From Pedobacter aquatilis (GTDB lineage: Bacteria; Bacteroidota; Bacteroidia; Sphingobacteriales; Sphingobacteriaceae), in NCBI RefSeq assembly GCF_030409415.1, contig NZ_JAUFPW010000029.1:62001-126000 (forward strand): a stretch of 64,000 bases of DNA. Direction: 5' to 3'. A program made the position numbers and the translations under genes. Below, in pieces: positions 52,538 to 61,520 of the stretch (position 1 is the stretch's first letter; every line of letters begins with the position of its first letter). The notes beneath the pieces are model-generated. The model ran no database searches and had not been told where the DNA came from. It saw nothing but the letters and a program-made list of their open reading frames with translations.

Positions 52538-55030
52538 TTAGAAAGAGCCTTCATCAGGTCTGTTATCCTGCTGATCGTCTTTTTTAGTTTTCTTAGTGTT
52601 GTTAAATAGAGTTTTTCCGAAACGATAAGAGAAGGTTAAATTTCCCATTGTGCCTTGCATACGGCGTTGGAATTCGATAAACGTAAAGTTATCATCTGTT
52701 GTCATACTCCATCTTCTGGTGTTAAATACATCTCTGATATTTAAGCTTAAAGATGCTTTCTTGTTAGGGAAATCGTATTTCGCACCACCATCAATTCCGT
52801 ACATCGCATTACGTTTACCTTGCGCCATTACTTCTGCTGCACGGTAGTCTCCACGAAGTTGGAACGATAAATTTTTAATTGCAGAAATATTTGCAGTTAA
52901 ATTGGCATTCCAGCTAAAGCCGCTTCTATCCTCAATGCCGTATCTAATATCACCTTGAATTTCTTGTTGATAAAGGTTTACATTACTCGTAAAATTTAAT
53001 GCTTTAATTAAATCGAAACGACCAATTAATTCTAAACCGCTATTTTGCTGGCGGGTTAAGTTTTGTGGTGTCGTAGTGATAATTCCACTTGCATCAGGCA
53101 CACTTCTTACCCTTTGAATTACATCATTGGTTTGGCGGAAATATAAACTCCCCGTAAAGGTTACTTTTTTCCAGTATTTGTTATAACCTAACTCAAATGA
53201 GTGAACATCTTCTGGTAATAAATTAGGGTTACCAGCTCTATAGTTCAATGGGTCAGAAACATCTAAGAACGGGTTAGTATCCCACGGACGAGGACGATTA
53301 ACACGACGTGTATAGCTAACCTGAACTTGCTGCTCATTCTTTAACTTTTGCGATACAAATACGCTTGGATATAACCTTTTGTAATGGATGTTACCTTCGC
53401 TATTGGTTAGTAGATTTCCATTGTAACCTTCTAAATAAGTATCTAAACGAGCATCCTCAGCCCTTAAGCCTAATTGGTAACCAAAATCTTTAATTTGATT
53501 TTGATAGTTTAAGTATAAAGCGTGAACTTGGTCTTTACTGTTAAAGTTATTTATCAGTTTATTATTTCTAACATAAATGTTTGTATTGGTTAAAATAGAA
53601 TCTGCATTCTGACTATTATCGCCTAAACGAATTTGACTACGGTAACCAGCCTCAATTTTTCCGGCTTTACCAACAGGTAAGGTATAGTCGGTTTGGATAT
53701 TGTAATTCGTGTTATCACCAGTATTAAAAATTCTCTGTAAACTGGGGTTAATATTCACCGCTGAACCATTTATGTTGGTAAATGTTGTGCTAAAATCTTG
53801 ATCATTGTTGTTCGTACCAGAAGAGTAACCAAAGTTAAATGTTAGCTCTTCTTTCGGTTTTTTAAACTTTTGCGAGTAATCTAAATTTACATCATAACTA
53901 TTCCCGCTTCCAACATTATTATTAAGCCTGTTGCTTAATAAAATAGGGTTTGAAGTTCTTCCTAATTGTCTAATTTCAACGTATTCATTTCTATCATTTT
54001 CTCTGGCGTTAAAACCTCCTGATAAACTAATTACACTTTTTGGTGCTAGATAGTAATCTAATCCGGCTTTAACGTTATGTCCCTTATCTAAAGAGTTCGA
54101 TGTTGTATTTTGATTAGCAAATGCAGTAGAACCAGTGCTCTGTTTGTAAATTATATCCTGAAAGCCACCACCTAAACGATTGCCATAGCGATAACTGTAA
54201 TTGCCATAAAGATTAACTTTGCTATTTTGAAAACTAAGATTGGTGTTTCCATTATAGTTATCGCGGTTACCGGCACTTACAGCAACCGAGCCATTAAAAC
54301 CAAGTTTGGTGTTTTTCTTTAAAACAATGTTGATGATACCAGCCTGGCCTTCAGCATCGTATTTGGAAGAAGGATTGGTAATCAATTCAACACTTTCTAT
54401 AGAACTTGCAGGGATAGAAGCTAAAATTTGCGCCACGTTACCACCAGCAATTAAAGATGGTTTTCCATCTATTAAAACACGTACACCAGATGATCCACGC
54501 AAGCTCACATTGCCATCAATATCTGTTTGTACCGATGGTACGTTAGCCAATAAATCTGTCGCAGAACCACCTTCACTAACTAAACTTTGATCAACAGAAA
54601 ATACTTTTTTATCGATACCCATTTGCATGGCTGCTTTTTGTGCAGTCACTGTAACATCCTTTAAAACCGTTCCGGCTGCGGCATTCATTTTAATATCGCC
54701 AAAATTTAAGGTTCCCGTAGCATCTGTAATGGCTATGTTATCTCTAACCATACTTTGATAACCCACAAAACTTACTCTAAATGTGTAGGTTCCATTCGGC
54801 AAATCTGGCATTGTGAATTTACCATCAATATCTGTTTGTGCTAATTTTGCGTTGGTATTGGTTGCTTTATTAACCAAAACAGCTGTAGCAAATGCTATCG
54901 GCTCTTGTGTTTTAGCATCTTTTAATACACCGATGATTTTGGCTTTACCGCCAGTTTGTGCAAATAAGCTAAAGGAAATGCAGAGTAAAAAAAGGGTGAT
55001 TTTTATCGCTTTGAAATGTAAAAGTCTCAT
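52538..55030 (-). CDS. TonB-dependent receptor-like outer membrane protein (OMP_b-brl_3 type)
   Basis: An 830-residue outer membrane protein. A signal peptide (about 1-24, ending LFAQ) is followed by a CarboxypepD_reg-like beta-sandwich (about 30-115: GVLKDAKTQEPIAFATAVLV, DIDGKFTMPDLPNGTYTFRV), a plug domain (about 125-235: NVPSVQTDIDGNVSLRGSSG, IPASSIESVELITNPSSKYD), then a beta-barrel up to the end (LTFSYRFGKTLFN). The Asp-rich last residues follow the barrel. No SusD partner is adjacent, so it is not a typical PUL receptor. The ligand is unknown. Confidence 0.92.
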   Translation of the reverse strand: MRLLHFKAIKITLFLLCISFSLFAQTGGKAKIIGVLKDAKTQEPIAFATAVLVNKATNTNAKLAQTDIDGKFTMPDLPNGTYTFRVSFVGYQSMVRDNIAITDATGTLNFGDIKMNAAAGTVLKDVTVTAQKAAMQMGIDKKVFSVDQSLVSEGGSATDLLANVPSVQTDIDGNVSLRGSSGVRVLIDGKPSLIAGGNVAQILASIPASSIESVELITNPSSKYDAEGQAGIINIVLKKNTKLGFNGSVAVSAGNRDNYNGNTNLSFQNSKVNLYGNYSYRYGNRLGGGFQDIIYKQSTGSTAFANQNTTSNSLDKGHNVKAGLDYYLAPKSVISLSGGFNARENDRNEYVEIRQLGRTSNPILLSNRLNNNVGSGNSYDVNLDYSQKFKKPKEELTFNFGYSSGTNNNDQDFSTTFTNINGSAVNINPSLQRIFNTGDNTNYNIQTDYTLPVGKAGKIEAGYRSQIRLGDNSQNADSILTNTNIYVRNNKLINNFNSKDQVHALYLNYQNQIKDFGYQLGLRAEDARLDTYLEGYNGNLLTNSEGNIHYKRLYPSVFVSQKLKNEQQVQVSYTRRVNRPRPWDTNPFLDVSDPLNYRAGNPNLLPEDVHSFELGYNKYWKKVTFTGSLYFRQTNDVIQRVRSVPDASGIITTTPQNLTRQQNSGLELIGRFDLIKALNFTSNVNLYQQEIQGDIRYGIEDRSGFSWNANLTANISAIKNLSFQLRGDYRAAEVMAQGKRNAMYGIDGGAKYDFPNKKASLSLNIRDVFNTRRWSMTTDDNFTFIEFQRRMQGTMGNLTFSYRFGKTLFNNTKKTKKDDQQDNRPDEGSF

Positions 55031-55224
55031 TAAATTTTAAAAGTTTTTATTAGTTTTCTAAAAGAGTGACAAAGAAACGGCAAGGAAGTTTAATATGAGT
55101 GCAGTAACTATTTTATTACAGCCATTTTCGGGTAATATTTTTGTGGTTTATCATCAGCACATTATTTATTGCTAATACTTATTGGTTTTTACTTAGAATC
55201 TCATCAATCAAATAAGTAAAACGT

Positions 55225-55232
55225 TACTTTTG
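55225..55232 (+). promoter_or_regulatory. Probable -7 box (TACTTTTG) of the dehydrogenase gene
   Basis: Exact TAnnTTTG ending 7 nt before the ATG at 55240, so the RNA would have hardly any leader. Confidence 0.5.
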
Positions 55233-55239
55233 CTATATC

Positions 55240-56175
55240 ATGAGTAAAAAAATATTAATTGTTGATGATTTGCATCCGGCATTTAAAGAACAAGCTGTAA
55301 AATTGGGTTATCAAGTTGATGATGAGCCATTAATTTCACGAGCAGAAACTTTAGCAAAAATTAAAGATTATGATGGAATTGCTGTGCGTACGAAGTTTAG
55401 AATCGATACTGAAATTTTCGCGGCAGCAACTCATTTGAAATTTGTTGCCCGTGCCGGTGCAGGTTTAGATAATATTGATGATAAAATTGCTTTCGAACGA
55501 AATATTAAACTAATAAACGCACCAGAAGGTAATTGCGATGCAGTTGGCGAACATGCTATTGGCTTGCTTTTATCTCTAATGAATAATTTTAGACGAGCCG
55601 ATGTTGAAATTAGAAATGGTATTTGGGATAGGGAAGGCAATCGTGGCTACGAATTAAAGGGCAAAAAAGTAGGTATTATTGGCTACGGATTTATGGGGCA
55701 AAGTTTTGCCAAAAAGCTGGCTGGTTTTGAGGTTGATGTAATGGCTTATGATAAGTATAAAACGGGTTTTTCTGATGCCTTTGCCCGCGAAGTAAGTATG
55801 GAAGAAATTGTAAAACATGCTGATGTTTTGAGTTTGCACATTCCTTTAACTGCCGAAACGAAACTAATGGTGGATGATGAATATTTTTTCCATTTCAAAA
55901 AACCTATGTTTTTTATAAATACAGCTCGTGGTGAGATTGCAAAGGTTTCAGCAATATTGAATGCAATTAATAGTGGGAAAATTTTAGGTGCTGGTTTAGA
56001 TGTTTTGGAAACTGAGAAGTTCCCATCTCTTGGCGAACAAAATTGGTACAACGATTTAAAGAACAATGAAAAGGTTATTTTAACACCACATGTTGGCGGC
56101 TGGACTTTCGATTCTTACCGTAAAATATCTGAAGTGTTGGCAGAAAAATTAACCGAAATCGATGCTACTTTTTAG
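55240..56175 (+). CDS. D-2-hydroxyacid dehydrogenase, SerA-like
   Basis: A 311-residue NAD-dependent dehydrogenase. The nucleotide fold has GKKVGIIGYGFMGQSFAKKL (about 142-161). The catalytic Arg is in NTARGEI, Glu in the GAGLDVLETE segment, and His in TPHVGGWT. An N-terminal substrate-binding part contains VAVRTKFRID-like and RAGAGLDNID motifs. It lacks the C-terminal ACT domain of regulated phosphoglycerate dehydrogenases. The best guess is D-3-phosphoglycerate dehydrogenase; another hydroxyacid is possible. Its end overlaps the convergent DUF6157 gene by 11 nt. Confidence 0.88.
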   Translation: MSKKILIVDDLHPAFKEQAVKLGYQVDDEPLISRAETLAKIKDYDGIAVRTKFRIDTEIFAAATHLKFVARAGAGLDNIDDKIAFERNIKLINAPEGNCDAVGEHAIGLLLSLMNNFRRADVEIRNGIWDREGNRGYELKGKKVGIIGYGFMGQSFAKKLAGFEVDVMAYDKYKTGFSDAFAREVSMEEIVKHADVLSLHIPLTAETKLMVDDEYFFHFKKPMFFINTARGEIAKVSAILNAINSGKILGAGLDVLETEKFPSLGEQNWYNDLKNNEKVILTPHVGGWTFDSYRKISEVLAEKLTEIDATF

Positions 56176-56587
56176 CCGAACGCATGGCCTTTACTTTTTT
56201 GACATCAGGGTTGGTTAAAAATTGGTGATACTTTTCCGTTTCAACTCCGTAAAGGGCAATTTTACCATCCATATCTGAGTGTAAACCAAAGCCATATTTT
56301 TTTGTTAGGGGAGATGCTCTTAAGCAAGCCTGACCTTTCGAAAAAAACTTTGTTCTTTCTGCATTTTGCTCTGTTTTTGCAATATCATTCCTTTCGGCGT
56401 ACACGCAAAATAAAACATCATCAGAAGTGAATTTATACGGGTTTTTAGAAATCAGTTCAAATTGCATTTCTGCTACAGTTTTACCCTTACCTTTTGATTT
56501 GGGTATAATGGCAGCCTCGGCTTTACTATCACCAGCAATTTCTATAAAAGTGTTGTAATAATTGGTTGTGTGTATTTTATCGCCCAT
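56165..56587 (-). CDS. DUF6157 family protein
   Basis: A 140-residue cytoplasmic protein that I match to DUF6157 by memory. Family motifs visible are HTTNYYNTFIEIA near the start, QFELISKNPYKFTSDDVLF, FFSKGQACLRASPLTKKYGFG and PDVKKVKAMRS at the end. Function unknown. The 3' end overlaps the dehydrogenase gene by 11 nt on the opposite strand. Confidence 0.85.
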   Translation of the reverse strand: MGDKIHTTNYYNTFIEIAGDSKAEAAIIPKSKGKGKTVAEMQFELISKNPYKFTSDDVLFCVYAERNDIAKTEQNAERTKFFSKGQACLRASPLTKKYGFGLHSDMDGKIALYGVETEKYHQFLTNPDVKKVKAMRSAKK

Positions 56588-56735
56588 AAATTAGGTGCTT
56601 TATGATTTCCTAAGCTATTAAATTACGGTTTTTGATACGCTTTAAAAAACATTTTTGCTATCCATTTATTTATTCTCTGTATTAATCAATCTTAATTGCT
56701 TAAATTGGTTTTACAAATTCTAACTTAATTATATC

Positions 56736-57212
56736 ATGCCGAATGAACATTTATACTCTACAACTGTAACGTGGACTGGCAACAAAGGCTCAGGTACAAT
56801 GGATTATCGTTCGTACGATCGCGATTATCTTATTTCAGTAAATGGCAAAGCCGATATTTCTGGTTCTTCAGACTCCGCTTTTCTAGGTGATAAATCAAAA
56901 CATAATCCTGAAGATTTATTGTTGGCCTCAATTTCGAGTTGCCATATGCTTTGGTATTTACATTTATGCTCGAAAAATGAAATCGTAGTTATCGATTATA
57001 AAGATAAAGCGGTTGGTACAATGGAAGAATCGGCAGATGGTGGTGGGAAATTCAAAGAAGTAACGCTTAACCCAACTGTACTAATTGCTGATAAAGCACA
57101 TTTAGAACTGGCAGAAACCTTGCATAAAGAAGCAAATAAGATGTGTTTCATTGCAAATTCCCTAAATTTTCCGGTTAAGCACATTGCCGAAACCAAAGCA
57201 GAAAACAGTTAA
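56736..57212 (+). CDS. OsmC family peroxidase-like protein
   Basis: A 158-residue OsmC/Ohr-type protein. The two redox cysteines are Cys69 in SISSCHM and Cys137 in KMCFIANS, as in organic hydroperoxide reductases. The conserved HNPEDLLLASISS precedes the first. The sequence is closer to the YhfA/OsmC-like subgroup than to Ohr. It removes hydroperoxides with lipoyl or thiol reductants in known cases. Single gene upstream of greA; the strong hairpin at 57321-57361 may also end its transcript. Confidence 0.92.
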   Translation: MPNEHLYSTTVTWTGNKGSGTMDYRSYDRDYLISVNGKADISGSSDSAFLGDKSKHNPEDLLLASISSCHMLWYLHLCSKNEIVVIDYKDKAVGTMEESADGGGKFKEVTLNPTVLIADKAHLELAETLHKEANKMCFIANSLNFPVKHIAETKAENS

Positions 57213-57280
57213 ATTTTATCAAAAATGTTTTAGCAGATGTCTGTTAAAACTGTCAAAACTTTAAAATCGTAATGAATTAT

Positions 57281-57311
57281 TTGCTTTTGTAATTTAAGCA
57301 TTTTATCTTCG
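57281..57311 (+). promoter_or_regulatory. Probable greA promoter
   Basis: TTG at 57281-57283 and TATCTTCG at 57304-57311 (one base from TAnnTTTG), 20 nt apart. Transcription would start near 57317, just before the hairpin. Confidence 0.45.
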
Positions 57312-57320
57312 TTATAATTG

Positions 57321-57361
57321 AAACAAGACTATGTAGCAAAACCAACTACATAGTCTTGTTT
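57321..57361 (+). terminator. Strong hairpin terminator in the probable greA leader
   Basis: A perfect 16-bp stem (AAACAAGACTATGTAG with CTACATAGTCTTGTTT) and a 9-nt loop, followed by GTTTTTTAT. It ends 36 nt before the greA ATG and begins about 10 nt after the -7 box. Confidence 0.85.
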
Positions 57362-57397
57362 GTTTTTTATAGGCTTTATAACAAAATTAATTGAGCA

Positions 57398-57871
57398 ATG
57401 ACAGAGGTAACGTATTACACACAAGAAGGTTTAGATAAGTTAAAAGAGGAAGTTCATTATCTAACTACTACGGGCCGTCAGCTAATATCAAAAGCAATTG
57501 CTGAGGCTAGAGATAAAGGTGATTTATCTGAGAATGCAGAATATGATGCAGCTAAGGAAGCGCAAGGCTTACACGAAGCAAAAATATCAAAACTAAAAAA
57601 TACCTTGGCTAATGCCCGCCTTATTGATGAGTCTAAATTAGATTTGTCAAAAGTTTTGGCCTTATCTATCGTTAAAATAAAAAACGTAAAAAACGGTGCA
57701 ACAATGACTTATCAGTTGGTTGCAGAGAGTGAAGCGGATTTAAAAACCGGAAAAATCTCGGTTAAATCTCCAATTGCACAAGGCTTGCTTGGTAAATCTG
57801 TTGGCGAGTTTGCCGAAATAGAAGTGCCGGCTGGTAAAATGCAATTCGAAGTATTAGAAATCTCTAGATAA
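57398..57871 (+). CDS. greA: Transcript cleavage factor GreA
   Basis: A 157-residue protein that enters the RNA polymerase secondary channel and rescues backtracked complexes. The N-terminal coiled-coil (about 1-75) carries the tip acids Asp42 and Glu45 in GDLSENAEYDAAKE, which hold the cleavage Mg. The C-terminal FKBP-like domain follows. The downstream gene for a HIT protein is 74 nt away with a small inverted repeat between them. The strong terminator in its probable leader suggests control by premature termination. Confidence 0.95.
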   Translation: MTEVTYYTQEGLDKLKEEVHYLTTTGRQLISKAIAEARDKGDLSENAEYDAAKEAQGLHEAKISKLKNTLANARLIDESKLDLSKVLALSIVKIKNVKNGATMTYQLVAESEADLKTGKISVKSPIAQGLLGKSVGEFAEIEVPAGKMQFEVLEISR

Positions 57872-57888
57872 ACAAAAGCAACATTTAT

Positions 57889-57934
57889 GGGTTATAAGTT
57901 GTGAGATTGTTCCATTAACTTATAACTCATAACC
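57889..57934 (+). repeat. Inverted repeat between greA and HIT gene
   Basis: GTTATAAGTT (57891-57900) pairs with AACTTATAAC (57917-57926), then extended by a second ATAACC. A simple AT-rich palindrome with no clear T run. Confidence 0.6.
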
Positions 57935-57945
57935 ACAACCAAATT

Positions 57946-58344
57946 ATGACCATCTTTTCAAAAATCATTTCAGGAGAAATTAGTGCACATGTTGTTGCAG
58001 AAACAGTTGATTATTTAGCTTTTCTAGATATTCAGCCATTAACAGCAGGCCATGTTTTGGTAATTCCTAAAATTGAAACGGATTACATTTTTGATATGGA
58101 TGAAGATTTGTATGTTGGCATGTGGATGTTCGCAAAAATCGTTGCCAAAGGTGTAAAGGAAGCCTTTCCTTGTAAAAAAGTTGGCGTATCCGTTATCGGT
58201 TTAGAAGTTCCACACGCACATATTCATTTAATCCCGATGAATAATGTTAGTGATATGAACTTTAGTAAAGAAAAACTTAAGCCAACTGATGAAGAGCTTG
58301 CCGATGCTGCTCAAAAAATTAGAGAAGCTTTACTTCAAGTATAA
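57946..58344 (+). CDS. HIT family nucleotide hydrolase
   Basis: A 132-residue HIT-domain protein. The histidine triad is His90, His92 and His94 in PHAHIHLI. The N-terminal FSKIISGEISAHVV segment is typical of HINT/protein kinase C inhibitor-like members, which cleave adenosine phosphoramidates. It probably shares a transcript with greA. It ends 4 nt before the convergent pirin gene. Confidence 0.94.
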   Translation: MTIFSKIISGEISAHVVAETVDYLAFLDIQPLTAGHVLVIPKIETDYIFDMDEDLYVGMWMFAKIVAKGVKEAFPCKKVGVSVIGLEVPHAHIHLIPMNNVSDMNFSKEKLKPTDEELADAAQKIREALLQV

Positions 58345-58348
58345 AAAA

Positions 58349-59239
58349 CTACTTTTTTAAAAATTTGCTCTGTTCTGGCAATGGTACAAAGTCTGTTTCG
58401 CCCGGAACAGGCCTATAACTTTGATTTATCCATTTCGTTTTAGCTTCTTCTATTAACTGTTTATCAGTCGCTACAAAATTCCAGTACATAAAGCGTTCTT
58501 CAGGAAAAGGTTCTCCACCAAAAATATAAACGGTTGTATTTTCGTTCATTGTAAATTCGCAAAGCGATGCATCGTTAGCAATTAAAATGTTTTTTGGCTC
58601 GAAAACATTGCCTTCACTTTCCACAGAGCCTTGTAAAATATAAAGCGCACTTTCTCCAAATAAATCATTTCCAATATTTACCTTTTGTCTTGATAAACTT
58701 TTTATCTCAATAAAATATAGAGGGCTGTAAACGGGAACCGGCGATTTATATCCAAAGGCTTCTCCGGCAATCAATTTAAATCGTAAATCTCCTTGTTCCC
58801 AATGGGGAATATCTTGCTCTTCAACGTGAAAAAACTCGGGTTCCATTTGCTCAAGTGCCTTTGGTAATGCTACCCAAATTTGTAGACCGTGGAGCATTTT
58901 ATCCGTATTTCTTAAATGCTCTGGTGTTCTCTCAGAATGAACTATTCCACTTCCCGATGTCATCCAGTTCACTTGCCCAGGTTTAATTACAACATTACTG
59001 CCTAAGCTATCGCGATGCGTAATTTCTCCTTCAAATAAAAAGGTTAGTGTAGATAAACCAATGTGTGGATGTGGCGGAACATCCAGATTCTCCTGGTCAC
59101 TCATCGCCGCTGGCCCCATGTGGTCGATAAAGGAAAATGGCCCAACCATTCTTTTTTCGCGAAATGGAAGCAATCTGCCAACCATAAAGTTGCCAATGTT
59201 TGCCGGGCGTTCTTCAATTATCAATTTAATGTTCGACAT
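58349..59239 (-). CDS. Pirin family protein
   Basis: A 296-residue bicupin. The N-terminal metal site is complete: His57 and His59 in PPHPHIGLST, His101 and Glu103 in GIVHSERTPE. The C-terminal cupin begins near residue 170. Pirins include quercetin dioxygenases and redox-dependent cofactors; which applies here is unknown. It is on the same strand as the old yellow enzyme gene upstream, but a terminator lies between them. Confidence 0.94.
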   Translation of the reverse strand: MSNIKLIIEERPANIGNFMVGRLLPFREKRMVGPFSFIDHMGPAAMSDQENLDVPPHPHIGLSTLTFLFEGEITHRDSLGSNVVIKPGQVNWMTSGSGIVHSERTPEHLRNTDKMLHGLQIWVALPKALEQMEPEFFHVEEQDIPHWEQGDLRFKLIAGEAFGYKSPVPVYSPLYFIEIKSLSRQKVNIGNDLFGESALYILQGSVESEGNVFEPKNILIANDASLCEFTMNENTTVYIFGGEPFPEERFMYWNFVATDKQLIEEAKTKWINQSYRPVPGETDFVPLPEQSKFLKK

Positions 59240-59291
59240 GGGATAGGTTTTTTACGATGTGAATTTAGTTAAAACATACAATATCCAAAAC

Positions 59292-59316
59292 AAAAAAAGA
59301 CATCCCTAAGGATGCC
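59292..59316 (-). terminator. Terminator of the arsR-OYE operon
   Basis: On the minus strand GGCATCC pairs with GGATGTC (one G-U) around TTAG and is followed by seven T. It lies about 22 nt after the old yellow enzyme stop. Confidence 0.82.
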
Positions 59317-59338
59317 TTCTCCACTTTGAAAGGAAAAA

Positions 59339-60439
59339 TTATACCAATTCAGCTAAAGCTTCTTTGCTGAAACCTTTAAGCTCTTTAGTTTTGTTGTTTT
59401 TAATTTTCTCAACCCAATTCGCATCAGCTAATAACGGGCGACCAACCGCAACTAAGTCAAAATCGCCCCTGTCCATTCTGCGTACCAATTCATCAAGCGA
59501 ACTTGGCTGCGAACTTTGTCCGGCAAAAGCACCAAAGAAATCGCCATCCAAACCAACGGAGCCAACTGTAATTGTGGTTTTTCCGGTTAATTTTTTAGCC
59601 CAACCAGCGAAGTTTAAATCGGAACCTTCAAACTCAGGCTCCCAGAAACGGCGTTGTGAACAATGGAAAATATCAATTCCGGCTTCAGCAAGTGGCGCTA
59701 GCCATTGCTCCATTTCATTTTCATTTTTAGCAAGTTTGAAATCGTAAGCAGATGGTTTAAATTGAGATAAGCGAATAATTAATGCGAAATCTTCTCCAAC
59801 TCTTTTACGAATTTCCTTAATTACTTCAACACCAAAACGAGTGCGTTCTGCCAGGGTTTTACCACCGTAAATATCAGTGCGGTTGTTTGTAGCATCCCAG
59901 AAAAACTGGTCAATTAAATACTGGTGTGCGCCATGAATTTCAACGGTGTCAAAACCTAAAGCTTTTGCATCAGCAGCGGCCTGTCCAAATGCAGCAATTG
60001 TATCGGCTATAGCAGCATCTGTCATTGCAACACCGTTTTCAAAACCCGGGCTATTAAAACTCGATGGTCCTTCAAATGGTGTACTTGGCAACCAGCCAGA
60101 AGCGTGGTTTGCATGAATGCCTTGATGCCAAATTTGTGGTCCCATTTGTCCGCCGTTTGAATGAACATCACTAATTACTTTTTGCCAACCAGCTAAAGCA
60201 ATATCTCCATAAAAATGTGGAATATTAGGGTCGGCAGAAGATGATGGGCGGTTAATAACTGTGCCTTCTGATAGAATTAAACCAACTTCTCCAGCTGCTC
60301 TTTTTGCATAGTAAGAAGCAACGTCTGCTGTTGGAATACCATCTGGCGAGAAGGATCTCGTCATTGGTGCCATTACAATCCTATTTTTAATATTTAAAGT
60401 TTTAAGGCTAAACGGCCTGAATAAACTATCTGTATTCAT
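59339..60439 (-). CDS. Old yellow enzyme family NADH:flavin oxidoreductase
   Basis: A 366-residue FMN-dependent TIM-barrel ene-reductase. Visible are NRIVMAPMTRSFS at the N-terminus, GPQIWHQGIHA, GFDTVEIHGAHQYLIDQFF, NNRTDIYGGKTLAERTRFG with its Arg, and the FMN phosphate-binding segment DLVAVGRPLLADANWV. It reduces alpha,beta-unsaturated carbonyls or similar electrophiles. It is the second gene after an ArsR-type regulator, 13 nt apart, so it is probably induced by a compound or stress that the regulator senses. Confidence 0.93.
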   Translation of the reverse strand: MNTDSLFRPFSLKTLNIKNRIVMAPMTRSFSPDGIPTADVASYYAKRAAGEVGLILSEGTVINRPSSSADPNIPHFYGDIALAGWQKVISDVHSNGGQMGPQIWHQGIHANHASGWLPSTPFEGPSSFNSPGFENGVAMTDAAIADTIAAFGQAAADAKALGFDTVEIHGAHQYLIDQFFWDATNNRTDIYGGKTLAERTRFGVEVIKEIRKRVGEDFALIIRLSQFKPSAYDFKLAKNENEMEQWLAPLAEAGIDIFHCSQRRFWEPEFEGSDLNFAGWAKKLTGKTTITVGSVGLDGDFFGAFAGQSSQPSSLDELVRRMDRGDFDLVAVGRPLLADANWVEKIKNNKTKELKGFSKEALAELV

Positions 60440-60452
60440 GATATTTTAATTT

Positions 60453-60755
60453 TTAAAGTTCTGTATTAATGATTTTTGCTAGTTCATCAAAACCTTCTTT
60501 ATTTCGCTTGTAATAAGTCCATTGGCCAATTCGGGTTGCGCAAACCAAATCTGCTCTTTGCAAAATGGATAAATATTCGGAAATCGTACTTTGAGATAAA
60601 CCGGCTTTATTTTGAATCTGACCAACACAAACGCCAATGTTTTCTAAATCTGCATGGGGTTGTTCGTTAAAATGTTTAGCAGGCTCTTTTAACCAGTTTA
60701 AAATTTGTAAACGGGTTTTATTAGAAAGGGCCTTAAATATTTCTACTTGATCCAT
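60453..60755 (-). CDS. ArsR-family winged-helix regulator
   Basis: A 100-residue regulator with the usual ArsR pattern: DQVEIFKALSNKTRLQILNWL, recognition helix GLSQSTISEYLSILQRADLV and a wing TRIGQWTYYKRN. Two cysteines (in IGVCVGQ and DLVCATR) could serve as redox or electrophile sensors; the classical metal-binding ELCVCDL motif is not kept. A perfect inverted repeat 10 nt before its ATG is the probable operator. It leads an operon with the old yellow enzyme gene. Confidence 0.93.
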   Translation of the reverse strand: MDQVEIFKALSNKTRLQILNWLKEPAKHFNEQPHADLENIGVCVGQIQNKAGLSQSTISEYLSILQRADLVCATRIGQWTYYKRNKEGFDELAKIINTEL

Positions 60756-60765
60756 AATGCAAATG

Positions 60766-60787
60766 TATATCGGTTTTTCCCGATATA
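60766..60787 (-). promoter_or_regulatory. ArsR-type operator
   Basis: TATATCGG-N6-CCGATATA, an 8-bp perfect inverted repeat ending 10 nt from the arsR start codon. Position and shape suit autorepression of the arsR-OYE operon. Confidence 0.65.
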
Positions 60788-60908
60788 TCTATATTATTAT
60801 TTAAGATTACAAATTGATTAGATTGGGTTGTTTTTAGAATGACAAATATTGCCAGTGAAGAAATTCTATCTTCTTATTTGAGGAGAGGGGTAGATTTAAA
60901 TAAAAAAA

Positions 60909-60939
60909 ACGGGGATAAATCATACCGACCTATCCCCGT
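60909..60939 (-). terminator. Terminator of the lysine-rich protein gene
   Basis: ACGGGGATA pairs with TATCCCCGT with a 13-nt loop. On the minus strand it is followed by eight T, 70 nt beyond the stop at 61009. Confidence 0.85.
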
Positions 60940-61008
60940 CATCTAAATTAACGCTCTCAGATATATAAACAACAAAACTATCTGTTTATTGTCTTCTAAG
61001 TAAAATAT

Positions 61009-61437
61009 TTATTTTTTAGTAGTCGTTTTTTTAGCAGCAACCTTAGTTGTTTTAGCTTCGGCAGACTTCGCCTCTCTAACTGTTGCTACTTTTTTCTTTG
61101 GTTCTGCCTTGATCTTTTCAGCGACTGGCTTCTCCGTAACCTTTTTTGTTTTTTCAACCACCGGTAATTTCTCAATTATTTCAGCAACTTTTGGTTCATC
61201 TTTTTGCTGTAAATATGTTGCTAAAATTTGTTTTAAATAAACTTCAGGTTTCGGCATATTTATAATTGTACCTGGTTCTTTATCTTGAGATTGTTTGATA
61301 TAAGCCGACTTAATTTTGCCCCAATCTTTAGAATAAAGCTTGATAAACATTTCTACAAATTGCTCATCAGTATATTTTTTAGTTAGCCTACCAAGCACCG
61401 CCTGTATCTTTTCTTCTTTTTTGTGTAATACCGCCAT
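61009..61437 (-). CDS. Protein with a histone H1-like Lys/Ala-rich tail
   Basis: A 142-residue protein in two parts. Residues 1-80 are a folded-looking helical region (QAVLGRLTKKYTDEQFVEMF, IKLYSKDWGKIKSAY). Residues 85-142 are a low-complexity tail rich in Lys, Ala, Glu, Val and Thr (EKIKAEPKKKVATVREAKSA, then KVAAKKTTTKK). The tail resembles those of bacterial histone H1-like DNA-binding proteins. No family name is known to me. The next gene upstream on the same strand is also very basic. Confidence 0.72.
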   Translation of the reverse strand: MAVLHKKEEKIQAVLGRLTKKYTDEQFVEMFIKLYSKDWGKIKSAYIKQSQDKEPGTIINMPKPEVYLKQILATYLQQKDEPKVAEIIEKLPVVEKTKKVTEKPVAEKIKAEPKKKVATVREAKSAEAKTTKVAAKKTTTKK

Positions 61438-61520
61438 CGATTTTATTTTTACAAAGATAACCTAAAATTATCATTATAAATCAATAGCGCTCAATAACGA
61501 TAATTGTTGTTAGCCAGGAA

